From Pseudarthrobacter sp. (GTDB taxonomy: Bacteria > Actinomycetota > Actinomycetes > Actinomycetales > Micrococcaceae): DNA of 64,000 nucleotides. Shown here in pieces: positions 9,399 to 20,661 of the stretch. The notes under the pieces are model-generated. The model worked only from the letters and a program-made list of their open reading frames with translations. It was not told the DNA's origin and ran no database searches. How positions within the stretch are numbered: the stretch's first letter is position 1; every line of letters starts with the position of its first letter. The stretch spans positions 1-64,000 of the forward strand of contig JAPSJV010000009.1 in assembly GCA_031178005.1 (NCBI GenBank), in the 5' to 3' direction. Position numbers and translations under genes: made by a program.

Positions 9399-10511
9399 CT
9401 ACCTGCCGTGGCCGGGGGTGGACTCCGCAGCCTGGGGACGCTGCGCGGATTCCCGGTCCACCGGGAGTGCTGCCACGATGCTCCGGATGACGCCTGCGGG
9501 CGTATCTCCGGCGCTGGCGGCCTTCCGGTCAAGGATGATCCGGTGCGACAGCACGGACCCGGCCACCGAAACGACGTCATCCGGCAGGACGAAGTTGCGG
9601 CCGTCCAGGGCGGCTGTGGCTTTGGCCGCCCGCAGAAGCTGAAGCAAGGACCGTGGCGAGGCGCCCAGCCTCAGCAACGGCGAGTTGCGGGTAGCCCGCC
9701 CCAGCGCCACCACGTATTCCTTGATTGCCTGTGACACGTAGACGTGCTGGACCGCCGCGATCATGGCGGCCACTTCCGTGGCCGTGACCACCGGGCTGAC
9801 GCCGGCCAGCGGGGAGCTGGACTGATGCGTCTCGAGCATCTCGATTTCCGCCACCATGTCCGGATAGCCCATGGAAATTCTGGCCATAAAGCGGTCGCGT
9901 TGGGCCTCCGGGAGGGGATAGGTGCCCTCCATCTCGATCGGATTCTGCGTGGCCACGACCATAAAAGGTTCATCAAGCGTGTAGGAGCGGCCGTCCACCG
10001 TCACCTGGTGTTCCTCCATGCATTCAAGCAGGGCTGACTGGGTCTTTGCCGAGGCACGGTTGATCTCGTCGCCAATGACGATATTGGCAAAGACGGCGCC
10101 GGGACGGAACTCAAAGGCCCTGGACGACTGGTTGTAGATGGAAACGCCGGTAACGTCCGAGGGGAGGAGATCCGGCGTGAACTGGATGCGGCTGACGGAG
10201 CAGTTGATAGTGCGGGCGAGGGTCTTTGCGAGCAAGGTCTTGCCGACGCCAGGCACGTCTTCCACCAGGAGATGGCCTTGGGCCAGGAGGACAGTCAATG
10301 CCAGCCGCGCGGCATCAGCCTTGCCATCAATGACCGTATTAATTGCGGTAAGGATCCGCTGGCTGGCGGTACGGAACGAATCCGCATCCATGGCCTGCAC
10401 GGGAAGCCCCGCCCCTCCCGCCTGCGGTGTTCGGGGCTCGTGACCATTACGGCGGGCACGCTCCTGCGCAGGGGAAGCTTCTTCGACAGTCATTCCGTGA
10501 TGCGGGTCCAT
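9399..10511 (-). CDS. moxR: MoxR-family AAA+ ATPase
   Basis: 370-residue AAA+ ATPase of the MoxR group, chaperone-like proteins that remodel or assemble VWA-domain partners. Walker A is VEDVPGVGKTLLAK; Walker B is in IVIGDEINRASAKTQ. Also present are the MEEHQVTVDG insert, the sensor-1 VATQNPIEMEGTYPLPEAQ and the C-terminal lid with SPRSLLQLLRAAKA. The start at 10511 is chosen because GGAAGG lies 6 bases upstream of that ATG; the frame stays open to 10784 without family sequence. First gene of the operon with the DUF58 and transglutaminase genes, divergent from tatD. Confidence 0.94.
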   Translation of the reverse strand: MDPHHGMTVEEASPAQERARRNGHEPRTPQAGGAGLPVQAMDADSFRTASQRILTAINTVIDGKADAARLALTVLLAQGHLLVEDVPGVGKTLLAKTLARTINCSVSRIQFTPDLLPSDVTGVSIYNQSSRAFEFRPGAVFANIVIGDEINRASAKTQSALLECMEEHQVTVDGRSYTLDEPFMVVATQNPIEMEGTYPLPEAQRDRFMARISMGYPDMVAEIEMLETHQSSSPLAGVSPVVTATEVAAMIAAVQHVYVSQAIKEYVVALGRATRNSPLLRLGASPRSLLQLLRAAKATAALDGRNFVLPDDVVSVAGSVLSHRIILDRKAASAGDTPAGVIRSIVAALPVDRESAQRPQAAESTPGHGR

Positions 10512-10684
10512 CCGTAACCTTCCATCCCTGCAAGCGCCTGGGACGCGGCCAACAGCAGCCGATGCCCGTCGGTGGGCACACGCCGTTCTTCCTACCAGAG
10601 TACTAACACAACTGCCCCGGCTGACAGGTAGTTCCGGAATTCCCCGGTTCCATATTCCGCCGCTTCGGCCGGTAGTTTGGAGCC

Positions 10685-11608
10685 ATGTGTGATTCCAGCA
10701 TTCCCGCCCCCTACCAGCAGATGGAAGAACAGCAGGTAGAAGGACAGCAGGCAGCAAAACAGAAGAACAGCTACCCGCCGGCACCGGAGCCCTTGCCGGC
10801 TCCTGTTATGGACAATCACACCCACCTTGACTTTGGCACTCCCCAGGAAGGCCGCGGGCATTTTACGGTTGCCATCAGGGATGCCATGGATGCTGCCGCG
10901 GCCGTCGGGGTCCAGGGTGCGGTCCAGGTTGGTTGTGACCTGGAATCATCCCGCTTCACCGTGCAGGCCGTGGACCAGGATTCCCGGCTGCTGGGTGCCG
11001 TGGCACTGCACCCCAACGACGCTCCGGATTACGCTGCCCGGGGTGAACTCGAGTCGGCGCTCGCCGAAATCGAGGACCTCGCCCGGCATCCCAGGATCAG
11101 GGCAATCGGGGAGACCGGCCTGGATTTCTTCAGGACAACGGGGGACCGTCTCGCGGACCAGCGCTATTCCTTCCGCCGGCACATTGACATCGCCAAGCGG
11201 TTGGGGCTCACGCTGCAGATCCATGACCGCGACGCGCACGACGACGTCGTCCAGGTTCTGCGGGAAGAGGGAGCGCCCGAACGGGTGGTGTTCCACTGTT
11301 TTTCCGGCGATGAGGCCCTCGCCCGGACCTGTAACGACGAGGGCTGGTACATGTCCTTTGCCGGCACCCTGACCTTCAGGAACGCAGCGAACCTGAGGGC
11401 CGCCGTCGGGATAGCTGAACCGGAGCTGCTGCTGGTGGAAACGGATGCGCCGTTCCTGACTCCGCACCCGTTCCGGGGGAGGCCCAATGCGAGCTACCTG
11501 GTGCCTTACACCGTGCGGGGGATGGCGGAATTGACAGGAATTGAGCTCTCCGAGCTCTGCATCAGGATCAGCGACAATACCGTGCGGGCGTACGGATCCT
11601 GGGACTAA
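10685..11608 (+). CDS. tatD: TatD-family metal-dependent deoxyribonuclease
   Basis: TIM-barrel metallohydrolase related to TatD, a 3'-5' exonuclease involved in DNA quality control. Metal ligands are visible in DNHTHLDF (HxH), in GETGLDFFR (Glu), in the histidine of LQIHDRDAHDD, in FHCFSGD and in the aspartate of LVETDAPFLTPHPF. The first 40 residues are a low-complexity, Gln/Pro-rich extension not found in typical TatD proteins; if the real start were nearer MDNHTHLDF (about 10809) the protein would have normal length. ATG at 10685 is kept because TTTGGAG precedes it closely. In actinobacteria tatD usually precedes rpf and rsmA, as here. Confidence 0.92.
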   Translation: MCDSSIPAPYQQMEEQQVEGQQAAKQKNSYPPAPEPLPAPVMDNHTHLDFGTPQEGRGHFTVAIRDAMDAAAAVGVQGAVQVGCDLESSRFTVQAVDQDSRLLGAVALHPNDAPDYAARGELESALAEIEDLARHPRIRAIGETGLDFFRTTGDRLADQRYSFRRHIDIAKRLGLTLQIHDRDAHDDVVQVLREEGAPERVVFHCFSGDEALARTCNDEGWYMSFAGTLTFRNAANLRAAVGIAEPELLLVETDAPFLTPHPFRGRPNASYLVPYTVRGMAELTGIELSELCIRISDNTVRAYGSWD

Positions 11609-11890
11609 AGCGGCGGACGCAACCTTCCCGTTATAAATACCCGGTATGGCAGATTCTTGGCTGGTTTATAACGCTTCGGTTACAGTGGATAACTATTAGC
11701 CGGGGTCGGGGAAGGCCTTCGGATAATTCACTTCACCCGTGGCTCACAAAAAATGGGCTTTAGATACTTCTGCCCGGGTGTTGTGTGGCGGCGCACTGGT
11801 GCCCCGGACATCCCTCCTTTTTGGGTGAGTGCGTCGGGAAACTTTTGCGCGTTTCCCCGTGCCCGGATGGTCCTAGAGTTACGGACAATC

Positions 11891-13042
11891 GTGGTCAAGC
11901 TTTTCACATCGGACGGTAAGTTCAGCGCCCTCAAGGTCGGTACCCAGCTGGTAGTGCTGTTGGGCCTTGTGCTGGGCCTCGTGGCATTTGTTGGCAACAA
12001 CAAGACAGTCACGCTGAATGTAGACGGCAAGGTCAGCTCCATCCAGACCTTCGGCGGAACTGTAGGCCAAGTGGTCAAGAGCGCCGACGTCGAACTGCAG
12101 GCCGCAGACCGGATTTCACCGGCCGCCGATGTTTCCGTCCAGAACGGACAGGTCATCAACGTGAACCTGGCCAAGGTGGTAACGGTCAATCTGGACGGTT
12201 CCAAGAAGATCGTCAACACCACGTCTCCGGACGTTGCCGGCCTGGTCAGTGAGCTCGGTGTGGCCAGCAGCTCGGAGGTCTCCGTGCCTGCCGAGTCCCA
12301 GCTGACGGTACAGGGATCCTTTGTTTCGATCTCCACCCCCAAGGACATCACCCTGGTTGCCGACGGTGCATCCTCGCCCATCACCACCACGTCATCCTCC
12401 GTGGGCGAAGTCCTGGAAGACGCCGGAATCACCCTCGATGCCGATGACCGCACCTCGCAGCCGTCCAACGCGCCCGTAGTGAACAACATGGTGGTCAAGG
12501 TTTCCCGCGTTGATACCGGCCAGACGGCCGACACCACCGAGGACATCCCGTTCGAGACCCTCAAGACGGACAGCGCAGAACTGACCGTAGGGGAAGAAGA
12601 AGTCACCCAGGAAGGCGTCGCCGGCAAGGTGGACAAAAAGTTCAGCCTGGTTCTTGTGGACGGCCGCGAAGCCTCCCGCACCCTGGTCTCGGAGACTGTC
12701 ACCGTGCAGCCCGTCACGGAAAAGATCACCGTGGGAACCAAGCCCAAGCCCAAGGCTGCGGCCGGCCGCAACACCGGCGCAGCCGCTCCCGCCATGATGA
12801 ACGAGGCCATGTGGGATGCCATCGCCATGTGTGAGGCCACCGGCAACTGGTCCATCAACACCGGCAACGGCTACTACGGCGGACTCCAGTTCGACATCCA
12901 GACCTGGCTTGGTGCCGGCGGCGGCGCGTATGCCCCCAACGCCAGCCTGGCAACCAAGGCCCAGCAGATCGACATCGCCAACCGCGTTTACGCCCAGCGT
13001 GGCCTGCAGCCGTGGGGCTGCGGCTGGGCGGCCATGCGCTGA
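11891..13042 (+). CDS. rpf: Resuscitation-promoting factor (DUF348-G5-Rpf)
   Basis: Secreted peptidoglycan-cleaving growth factor that wakes dormant actinobacteria. From GTG 11891 the 383-residue protein has a short basic N-terminus, one membrane segment or signal anchor (GTQLVVLLGLVLGLVAFVG, about 17-35), three DUF348 repeats (to about 190), a G5 domain (about 195-275), a Lys/Pro/Ala linker and a C-terminal transglycosylase domain. The domain has the catalytic Glu in MCEATGNWS, the NTGNGYYGGLQF stretch and the second disulfide Cys in PWGCGW. The frame continues upstream to 11753 without signal-peptide logic; ATG 11867 is another candidate. The 282-base upstream region carries an 8-bp inverted repeat (11630-11637 with 11665-11672). 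No cyclic-di-AMP riboswitch, which controls rpf in some relatives, was recognised there. Confidence 0.92.
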   Translation: MVKLFTSDGKFSALKVGTQLVVLLGLVLGLVAFVGNNKTVTLNVDGKVSSIQTFGGTVGQVVKSADVELQAADRISPAADVSVQNGQVINVNLAKVVTVNLDGSKKIVNTTSPDVAGLVSELGVASSSEVSVPAESQLTVQGSFVSISTPKDITLVADGASSPITTTSSSVGEVLEDAGITLDADDRTSQPSNAPVVNNMVVKVSRVDTGQTADTTEDIPFETLKTDSAELTVGEEEVTQEGVAGKVDKKFSLVLVDGREASRTLVSETVTVQPVTEKITVGTKPKPKAAAGRNTGAAAPAMMNEAMWDAIAMCEATGNWSINTGNGYYGGLQFDIQTWLGAGGGAYAPNASLATKAQQIDIANRVYAQRGLQPWGCGWAAMR

Positions 13043-13059
13043 CTCCCAGAGTTCTTTAT

Positions 13060-13093
13060 CAACGGCCGGATCCGGTAATGGATCCGGCCGTTG
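13060..13093 (+). terminator. Rho-independent-like terminator after rpf
   Basis: A perfect 14-bp stem (13060-13073 with 13080-13093) with a GGTAAT loop begins 18 bases after the rpf stop and is followed by GCGTTTAA. High-GC stems with short T tracts are usual in this group. It separates rpf from rsmA. Confidence 0.75.
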
Positions 13094-13174
13094 GCGTTTA
13101 ATGCGGCCGTCTTTTCCAAGAAGCAGGTCCGGCCGGAACCTGGGCCTTCGCCGCTGCCGGGATAGGATACCTAA

Positions 13175-14062
13175 GTGACTGAACCTATCCCTGCCGCGCC
13201 CGCACCCCTCTTTGGTGCAACCGATATTCGCCGGCTCGCGGAGGAAATTGGCATCCGCCCCACCAAAACCTTGGGGCAGAACTTTGTAATTGACGGCAAC
13301 ACAATCCGCCGGATCGTAGCCGCTGCAAACATCGGTCCGGAAGAAACGGTGCTCGAAGTGGGGCCGGGGCTGGGGTCCCTGACGCTTGGCTTGCTGGACG
13401 CCGCCCGCGAGGTGGTCGCCGTCGAGATTGATCCGGTGCTCGCGGCCAAGCTCCCGGAGACTGTCCGGGAGTGGCGCCCGGACGCCGTCGAACGCTTCCA
13501 CCTGGTGCAGTCGGACGCCATGCGCGTTACCGAACTGCCGGTGGAACCGAGCGCCATTGTGGCCAACCTGCCCTACAACGTGGCAGTCCCGGTGGTCCTG
13601 CACCTGCTCCAGCATTTCCCCGGGCTGCAGCACGGATTGGTTATGGTCCAGGACGAAGTGGCAGACCGCCTGGCCGCCGGGCCCGGTTCAAAGACGTACG
13701 GGGTTCCCTCCGTCAAGGCCGCCTGGTACAGCTCAATGCGCAAGGCCGGCGTTATTGGCATGAATGTTTTCTGGCCGGCGCCGAAGATCCACTCCGGTCT
13801 TGTGGCCTTCACCCGCAGGGAACCACCGGTGACTACAGCGTCCCGGGAAGAAGTTTTCGCCGTGATTGATGCGGCGTTCGCCCAACGCCGCAAGACGCTG
13901 AGGGCCGCCCTTGCCGGCTGGGCCGGCAGCGCGGCTGAAGCCGAACGCTGCCTGGTGGCTGCCGGCGTGGATCCCACCGCGCGTGGCGAAGTGATTGACA
14001 TCGCGGCCTTCGCCCGGATCGCCGAAGCCCGTAACGAGGGCCGCAACGGGGACGACGGGTGA
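13175..14062 (+). CDS. rsmA: 16S rRNA adenine-N6,N6-dimethyltransferase
   Basis: KsgA/RsmA enzyme that dimethylates two adjacent adenosines (A1518/A1519 in E. coli numbering) near the 3' end of 16S rRNA late in small-subunit assembly. The sequence shows the [10 protein letters not shown] opening, SAM motif [23 protein letters not shown] and the catalytic [13 protein letters not shown] motif, with [12 protein letters not shown] near the C-terminus. GTG start; 295 residues, normal length. The stop overlaps the ispE start by 4 bases (GTGA), so translation is probably coupled. The rpf-rsmA-ispE order is conserved across actinobacteria. Confidence 0.96.
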   Translation: MTEPIPAAPAPLFGATDIRRLAEEIGIRPTKTLGQNFVIDGNTIRRIVAAANIGPEETVLEVGPGLGSLTLGLLDAAREVVAVEIDPVLAAKLPETVREWRPDAVERFHLVQSDAMRVTELPVEPSAIVANLPYNVAVPVVLHLLQHFPGLQHGLVMVQDEVADRLAAGPGSKTYGVPSVKAAWYSSMRKAGVIGMNVFWPAPKIHSGLVAFTRREPPVTTASREEVFAVIDAAFAQRRKTLRAALAGWAGSAAEAERCLVAAGVDPTARGEVIDIAAFARIAEARNEGRNGDDG

Positions 14063-15021
14063 GCGCATTCCGGGGCGCGTTCGCCCCGCGGACGGTACGG
14101 GTGAAGGCGCCCGGCAAGATCAACGTGTCCCTCGATGTCGGTCCGCTGCGGGCCGACGGCTACCATTCTGTTGCCAGCGTCTACCTTGCGGTGTCCCTGT
14201 ACGAGGAAGTGGCTGCCACCAGCACTGAGACCCCAGGGATAACCGTCAGCATCAATCCGGCCAGCACCCTGGACCTTGACGGGGTGGATATTCCGCTGGA
14301 TTCAAGCAACCTCGCCTATAAGGCGGCAGCCATCATGGCTGAAGTCTCGGAAAAGCCCACGGGCGTGCACCTGGACATCACCAAGCGGGTTCCAGTGGCC
14401 GGCGGGATGGGTGGCGGATCGGCAGATGCGGCGGCAACGCTGCTCGCCTGTGACGCCCTATGGAACAGTGGCCTCTCCAGGGACGAGCTGGCCAGGCTCG
14501 CCGCCGAACTCGGAGCTGATGTGCCCTTCGCGCTACTCGGAGGGACCGCCGTCGGCCTTGGCGTGGGAGATGACCTTTCGCCGGCACTTGCCCGCGCGCA
14601 GACCGACTGGGTATTGGTGGCAGCGGACTACGGCCTCTCCACGCCCACGGTTTTCCATACCCTTGACCGGTTGCGCGATGCGGAGGGCCTGGGCATCGAG
14701 GAGCCCATGGCCGTTGATCCCCAGGTACTGCAGGCCCTGCGGGACGGTGACGCTGAGCGGTTGGGTACCGTCCTGGTCAACGACCTCCAGCGCGCCGCCA
14801 TCGAACTGGCCCCTGACTTGCGCAAGACGCTCGGAATGGGTGAGTCGCACGGGGCCGTGGCGGGGATGGTCTCCGGCTCGGGGCCCACGGTGGCTTTCCT
14901 GGCCACCGACCCGGCGGCGGCAGAGGCACTCGCTGAAGACCTTGGACACTACGGGCTGAGCGCCATTGCCGTACATGGCCCGGTGCCAGGTGCCCGGATC
15001 ATCTCCGATACCCTTTTATAG
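14059..15021 (+). CDS. ispE: 4-diphosphocytidyl-2-C-methyl-D-erythritol kinase
   Basis: GHMP kinase of the non-mevalonate isoprenoid pathway; it phosphorylates CDP-methylerythritol at the 2-hydroxyl. Recognisable parts are [22 protein letters not shown] at the N-terminus, the ATP-binding glycine loop [17 protein letters not shown] and the C-terminal [14 protein letters not shown] loop. 320 residues, family-sized. The GTG start lies within the end of rsmA. It supplies isoprenoid precursors for menaquinone, carotenoids and the polyprenyl phosphates used by cell-wall enzymes and by Pmt. Confidence 0.95.
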   Translation: MSAFRGAFAPRTVRVKAPGKINVSLDVGPLRADGYHSVASVYLAVSLYEEVAATSTETPGITVSINPASTLDLDGVDIPLDSSNLAYKAAAIMAEVSEKPTGVHLDITKRVPVAGGMGGGSADAAATLLACDALWNSGLSRDELARLAAELGADVPFALLGGTAVGLGVGDDLSPALARAQTDWVLVAADYGLSTPTVFHTLDRLRDAEGLGIEEPMAVDPQVLQALRDGDAERLGTVLVNDLQRAAIELAPDLRKTLGMGESHGAVAGMVSGSGPTVAFLATDPAAAEALAEDLGHYGLSAIAVHGPVPGARIISDTLL

Positions 15022-15119
15022 ACGGGCCCCGCTGGAATAACCTGCTCCGGACACGGTAGTTCCCGAACCGCCCGGACCGTCGGCTCCGCAATTCCTGATA
15101 TCAGCAGAAAGCAGTTCCC

Positions 15120-16946
<1,827 letters not shown>

Positions 16947-16958
16947 GCCGGAGGTGCC

Positions 16959-17627
16959 TTACCCGCCCAGCAGCTCCGGGTCCTTTTTGAGGCCGGTGAG
17001 GCCGTTCCAGGCGAGGTTGACCAGGTGCGCGGCGACTGTGTGTTTGTCGGGTTGGCGGGCGTCCTGCCACCATTGGCCGGTCATGGCCACCATCCCGACG
17101 AGCATCTGCGCGTACATGGCACCGTCCTGCGCGCTGAATCCGCGGCGGGCGAATTCGTCGGACAGGATGTGCTCCACCTTGGCGGTGACATGCGAGAGCA
17201 GTGTCGAGAAGGCGCCTTCGGGTTGTGACGGGGGAGCGTCGCGCATGAGGATCCGGAAGCCGTCGGTGCGGTCTTCGATGTAGCCCAGGAGGGCCAGCGC
17301 GGCGCGTTCCACCAGGACGCGGGGTTTGGCTTCGGCGGCCAGGGCACTGTTGATCGAGTCCAGCAGGATGATGAACTCGTGGTCGACAACCTGGGTGTAG
17401 AGCCCTTCCTTGGACCCGAAGTGCTCGTAGATCACGGGCTTGGAGACGCCGGCAGCGGCCGCGATCTCCTCGATGGTGGTGCCGTCCAGGCCCTTGGCGG
17501 CGAAGAGCCCGCGGCCGACCTCCACCAATTGACCGCGGCGCTGCGGCCCGGTCATCCGGGTGCGGGTACCGGTTATTTTTCCGGAGGCCCGCAGCAGAGG
17601 AGCCTCCTGGCGGGGTGTTTCAGCCAT
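16959..17627 (-). CDS. TetR/AcrR-family transcriptional regulator
   Basis: 222-residue one-component repressor. The N-terminal helix-turn-helix is typical: RRGQLVEVGRGLFAAKGLDG, TTIEEIAAAAGVSKPVIYEHFGSKEGLY at about residues 30-75. The rest is a helical ligand-binding domain ending near LAWNGLTGL. Convergent with the ABC-F gene 12 bases away and divergent from the tRNA-glmU unit. A 20-residue basic N-terminal tail precedes the domain. No obvious palindromic operator was found in its short upstream region, and the regulated gene is unknown. Confidence 0.9.
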   Translation of the reverse strand: MAETPRQEAPLLRASGKITGTRTRMTGPQRRGQLVEVGRGLFAAKGLDGTTIEEIAAAAGVSKPVIYEHFGSKEGLYTQVVDHEFIILLDSINSALAAEAKPRVLVERAALALLGYIEDRTDGFRILMRDAPPSQPEGAFSTLLSHVTAKVEHILSDEFARRGFSAQDGAMYAQMLVGMVAMTGQWWQDARQPDKHTVAAHLVNLAWNGLTGLKKDPELLGG

Positions 17628-17768
17628 TATTTACACCGTTCTGTCACTGTGGAACCACCCTGCCATCATCCCGCACAAAGTACCCGGGCGCCGTCCCGTG
17701 TCGCAGGCACTCCCGGGGGCATGGCAAAATAAGTACTTGTGCCCGGCGCATCGGCGTTCGGGGCACGG

Positions 17769-17840
17769 TCCGCTCTGGTGTAATGGCAGCACCCCGGCCT
17801 TTGGAGCCGTGGAGTATAGGTTCGAATCCTATGGGCGGAA
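17769..17840 (+). tRNA. tRNA-Gln (anticodon TTG)
   Basis: A 72-nt cloverleaf. The acceptor stem TCCGCTC (17769-17775) pairs with GGGCGGA (17833-17839). The D arm is GGTGTAATGGCAGCACC-like, the anticodon loop CTTTGGA gives anticodon TTG, and the T arm contains GGTTCGAATCC. The discriminator is A and CCA is not encoded. It reads CAA and by wobble CAG. It lies just ahead of glmU, its usual actinobacterial neighbour; a longer reading frame runs through it but is not a gene. Confidence 0.95.
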
Positions 17841-17947
17841 CTGGTGTGCGGCCCTCCAATTGGATGGGCCCGGCGCCGTTGCCGGCTTATGTCTGCCGGA
17901 TGGCGGAGCTTCCAGCACCAGCGCAACCGAGCAAGGAGAGCCTGTAC

Positions 17948-19441
17948 GTGAGCCTCGAGTCCACCGGCCCAGCCGCCGTCATTGTTCTAGCTGCAGGGGC
18001 CGGCACCCGGATGAAGTCCCGTACCCCGAAGATCCTGCACGAGATTGGCGGCCGTTCGCTGGTGGGCCACGCCCTCGCAGCAGCCCGCAGTCTCCAGCCG
18101 CAAAACCTGGCGTTGGTTGTCCGGCACGAACGTGACCGGGTGGCGGAGCACCTGCGCAGCCTGGATCCGGAAGCACTCATTGTTGACCAGGATGAAATTC
18201 CCGGCACAGGCCGTGCCGTCGAAGTGGCACTGAACGCCCTCGACGCCGCCACTGCTTCCGGTGCCGCTAAAGCGTTGGCCGGCACAGTTGTGGTCACCTA
18301 CGGCGATGTTCCCCTCCTGACCGGTTCGCTGCTGCAGGAACTGGTCTCCGAACACCAGGCCAGCGGAAACGCCGTAACGGTCCTCACCGCAGTTCTGGGT
18401 GACGCCACCGGCTACGGCCGCATCCTCCGGGCAGCGGACGGTACAGTCACCGGCATCCGCGAACACAAGGATGCCACCGAGGCCGAAAGGGCCATCCGGG
18501 AAGTCAACTCCGGAATCTACGCTTTCGACGCCGCGGTACTCCGCGAGGCACTCACCAAAGTCACCACGGAGAACGTCCAGGGTGAGAAATACCTCACAGA
18601 CGTCCTGGAACTGGCCCGCGAAGCCGGAGGCCGCGTGGCCGCCGTTGTTACCGGGGACCGCTGGCAGGTGGAAGGGGCCAACGACCGCGTGCAGCTGTCC
18701 GCACTGGGCGCCGAACATAACCGCCGCACGGTTGAAGCCTGGATGCGCGCCGGCGTTACGGTTGTGGACCCTGCCACAACATGGATCGATACCACGGTCA
18801 CCCTCGACGAGGACGTCCGGATCCTGCCCAACACCCAGCTTCATGGCCTGACCACTGTGGCGCGTGACGCCGTCGTCGGTCCTGACACAACGTTGACGGA
18901 CGTCCACATCGGAACCGGGGCGAAGGTGACCCGTACCCACGGTTCCGGGGCCGTTATTGGCGACCGTGCCGCCGTCGGACCTTTCACCTACCTTCGGCCT
19001 GGCACCGTCCTGGGCGAGACAGGCAAGATCGGTGCCTTCTACGAGACGAAGAACGTGACGATCGGCCGCGGATCCAAGCTGTCGCACCTCGGCTATGCCG
19101 GCGACGCCGAGATCGGCGAGGATACCAACATCGGCTGCGGTAACATCACTGCCAACTACGACGGCGAGAACAAGCACCGCACCGTGATCGGCTCGGGTGT
19201 GCGTACGGGCTCCAACACCGTCTTCGTCGCGCCGGTCACCGTGGGCGACGGTGCATACAGCGGCGCCGGCACTGTGATCCGTAAGGACGTACCGGCAGGC
19301 GCGCTGGCGCTTTCCGTCATCGCGCAGCGGAACGCGGAAGGCTGGGTTGCGGCAAACCGTCCCGGCAGCCGCTCCGCGGAACTGGCTGAAGCAGCCACCC
19401 AGGATTCCTCCACCCCGGCATCTACAGAACAGGGCAAGTAA
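17948..19441 (+). CDS. glmU: Bifunctional UDP-GlcNAc pyrophosphorylase / glucosamine-1-P acetyltransferase
   Basis: Makes UDP-GlcNAc for peptidoglycan. The N-terminal uridyltransferase has LAAGAGTRMKS and YGDVPLLTG; the C-terminal left-handed beta-helix acetyltransferase has FTYLRPGTVLG, FYETKNVTIG, LSHLGYAGDAEIG and GCGNITANYDG. GTG at 17948 is chosen because AAGGAG lies 9 bases upstream (17933-17938); the open frame extends to 17615 but crosses the tRNA gene. 497 residues, with a short Ala/Ser/Thr tail after the acetyltransferase domain. Two bases separate it from prs. Confidence 0.96.
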   Translation: MSLESTGPAAVIVLAAGAGTRMKSRTPKILHEIGGRSLVGHALAAARSLQPQNLALVVRHERDRVAEHLRSLDPEALIVDQDEIPGTGRAVEVALNALDAATASGAAKALAGTVVVTYGDVPLLTGSLLQELVSEHQASGNAVTVLTAVLGDATGYGRILRAADGTVTGIREHKDATEAERAIREVNSGIYAFDAAVLREALTKVTTENVQGEKYLTDVLELAREAGGRVAAVVTGDRWQVEGANDRVQLSALGAEHNRRTVEAWMRAGVTVVDPATTWIDTTVTLDEDVRILPNTQLHGLTTVARDAVVGPDTTLTDVHIGTGAKVTRTHGSGAVIGDRAAVGPFTYLRPGTVLGETGKIGAFYETKNVTIGRGSKLSHLGYAGDAEIGEDTNIGCGNITANYDGENKHRTVIGSGVRTGSNTVFVAPVTVGDGAYSGAGTVIRKDVPAGALALSVIAQRNAEGWVAANRPGSRSAELAEAATQDSSTPASTEQGK

Positions 19442-19443
19442 CA

Positions 19444-20424
19444 ATGAGTGAAATTACGGCGCGCGGCGAAAAAAAGCTGGTGCTTGCGGCCGGACGCGCA
19501 CATCCGGAACTTGCACGCGAGATTGCCAAGGAATTGGACACCGAACTCCTCCCGGTGGACGCCTATGACTTCGCCAACGGCGAGATCTATGTGCGGGCCG
19601 GTGAAAGTGTCCGCGGTACCGACGCCTTCGTGATCCAGGCGCACCCTGCTCCGCTGAACAACCACCTGATGGAACAGCTGATCATGATTGATTCGCTCAA
19701 GCGGGCCTCCGCCAAGCGCATCACCGTAGTGTCGCCGTTCTATCCCTATGCCCGCCAGGACAAGAAGGGCCGCGGCCGCGAGCCCATTTCCGCCCGTCTG
19801 GTAGCCGATCTGTACAAGACCGCCGGCGCTGACCGCATCATGAGCGTGGACCTGCACACCTCACAGATCCAGGGCTTCTTCGATGGTCCCGTGGACCACC
19901 TGATGGCGATTCCGCTCCTGGCCGATTACATCCGGACCCGCGTCGACGCCGAGAACATCACTGTGGTGTCCCCGGACACCGGGCGCGTCCGTGTGGCAGA
20001 ACAGTGGGCGGAACGCCTTGGCGGTGCCCCGCTGGCCTTCGTCCACAAGAGCCGCGACCTCACGGTTCCCAACCAGGCCGTGTCCAAGACCGTGGTAGGC
20101 CAGATTGAAGGCCGTACCTGCGTCCTGATCGACGACATGATCGACACAGGTGGAACCATCTCCGGGGCCGTCCAGGTGCTCAAGAATGCCGGCGCCAAAG
20201 ATGTCATCATTGCTGCCACGCACGCCGTGTTCTCCGATCCCGCTCCGCGCCGGTTGGCCGAATCCGGTGCCCGTGAAGTGGTGGTCACCAACACCCTGCC
20301 CATCACGGCTGACAAGCACTTCCCGCAGCTCACCGTCCTGTCGATCGCACCGTTGATTGCCCGCGCCATCCGTGAAGTGTTTGACGACGGTTCCGTTACC
20401 AGCCTGTTTGACGGCAACGCCTAG
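19444..20424 (+). CDS. prs: Ribose-phosphate pyrophosphokinase
   Basis: Class I PRPP synthase that makes phosphoribosyl pyrophosphate for nucleotide, His and Trp synthesis. Visible motifs are FANGEIYVR near the N-terminus, PFYPYARQDKKGRGREPISARL (flexible-loop region, quoted in part), VDLHTSQIQGFFDGPVDHL and the PRPP loop VLIDDMIDTGGTISGA. 326 residues. Co-directional with glmU at 2 bases, so very probably one transcript; the two enzymes share a link to UDP-sugar and nucleotide supply. Confidence 0.96.
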   Translation: MSEITARGEKKLVLAAGRAHPELAREIAKELDTELLPVDAYDFANGEIYVRAGESVRGTDAFVIQAHPAPLNNHLMEQLIMIDSLKRASAKRITVVSPFYPYARQDKKGRGREPISARLVADLYKTAGADRIMSVDLHTSQIQGFFDGPVDHLMAIPLLADYIRTRVDAENITVVSPDTGRVRVAEQWAERLGGAPLAFVHKSRDLTVPNQAVSKTVVGQIEGRTCVLIDDMIDTGGTISGAVQVLKNAGAKDVIIAATHAVFSDPAPRRLAESGAREVVVTNTLPITADKHFPQLTVLSIAPLIARAIREVFDDGSVTSLFDGNA

Positions 20425-20439
20425 CGCTACCGCTGTTCT

Positions 20440-20488
20440 CATAGCAGGGTGCGGGCCGGTTTCAGCACCCGCCCCCCACCCTGCTATG
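20440..20488 (+). terminator. Large hairpin after prs, terminator or leader element
   Basis: A perfect 12-bp inverted repeat (20440-20451 with 20477-20488) encloses an inner 4-bp GC stem. It starts 15 bases after the prs stop and is followed by GTTTAA. It may end the glmU-prs transcript or form part of the long rplY leader (237 bases in all), which also contains a GGGCC-GTTCC-GGCCC hairpin at 20579-20593. Confidence 0.6.
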
Positions 20489-20661
20489 GTTTAACCCGAA
20501 ACCTTGGCGAGGGAGAGCATCCCGGGAAACCGGCTTGCATGTCTCCGTTATCGACTGGGTCTGAATCTCCTTCTGGAAGGGCCGTTCCGGCCCGGCGTTG
20601 AAGGTCGTAAACAGACCTCCGCCCTTGCCCGGCTAACCACTGAAGCATCCAAGGAGAAATT

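Noticed and set aside
11609..11890. Cyclic-di-AMP riboswitch upstream of rpf
   Set aside because: This riboswitch class controls rpf in some actinobacteria, but its conserved segments were not found here; only an 8-bp inverted repeat is visible.
17615..17947. N-terminal extension of glmU
   Set aside because: The frame is open but crosses the tRNA-Gln gene; the Shine-Dalgarno sequence at 17933-17938 sets the start at 17948.
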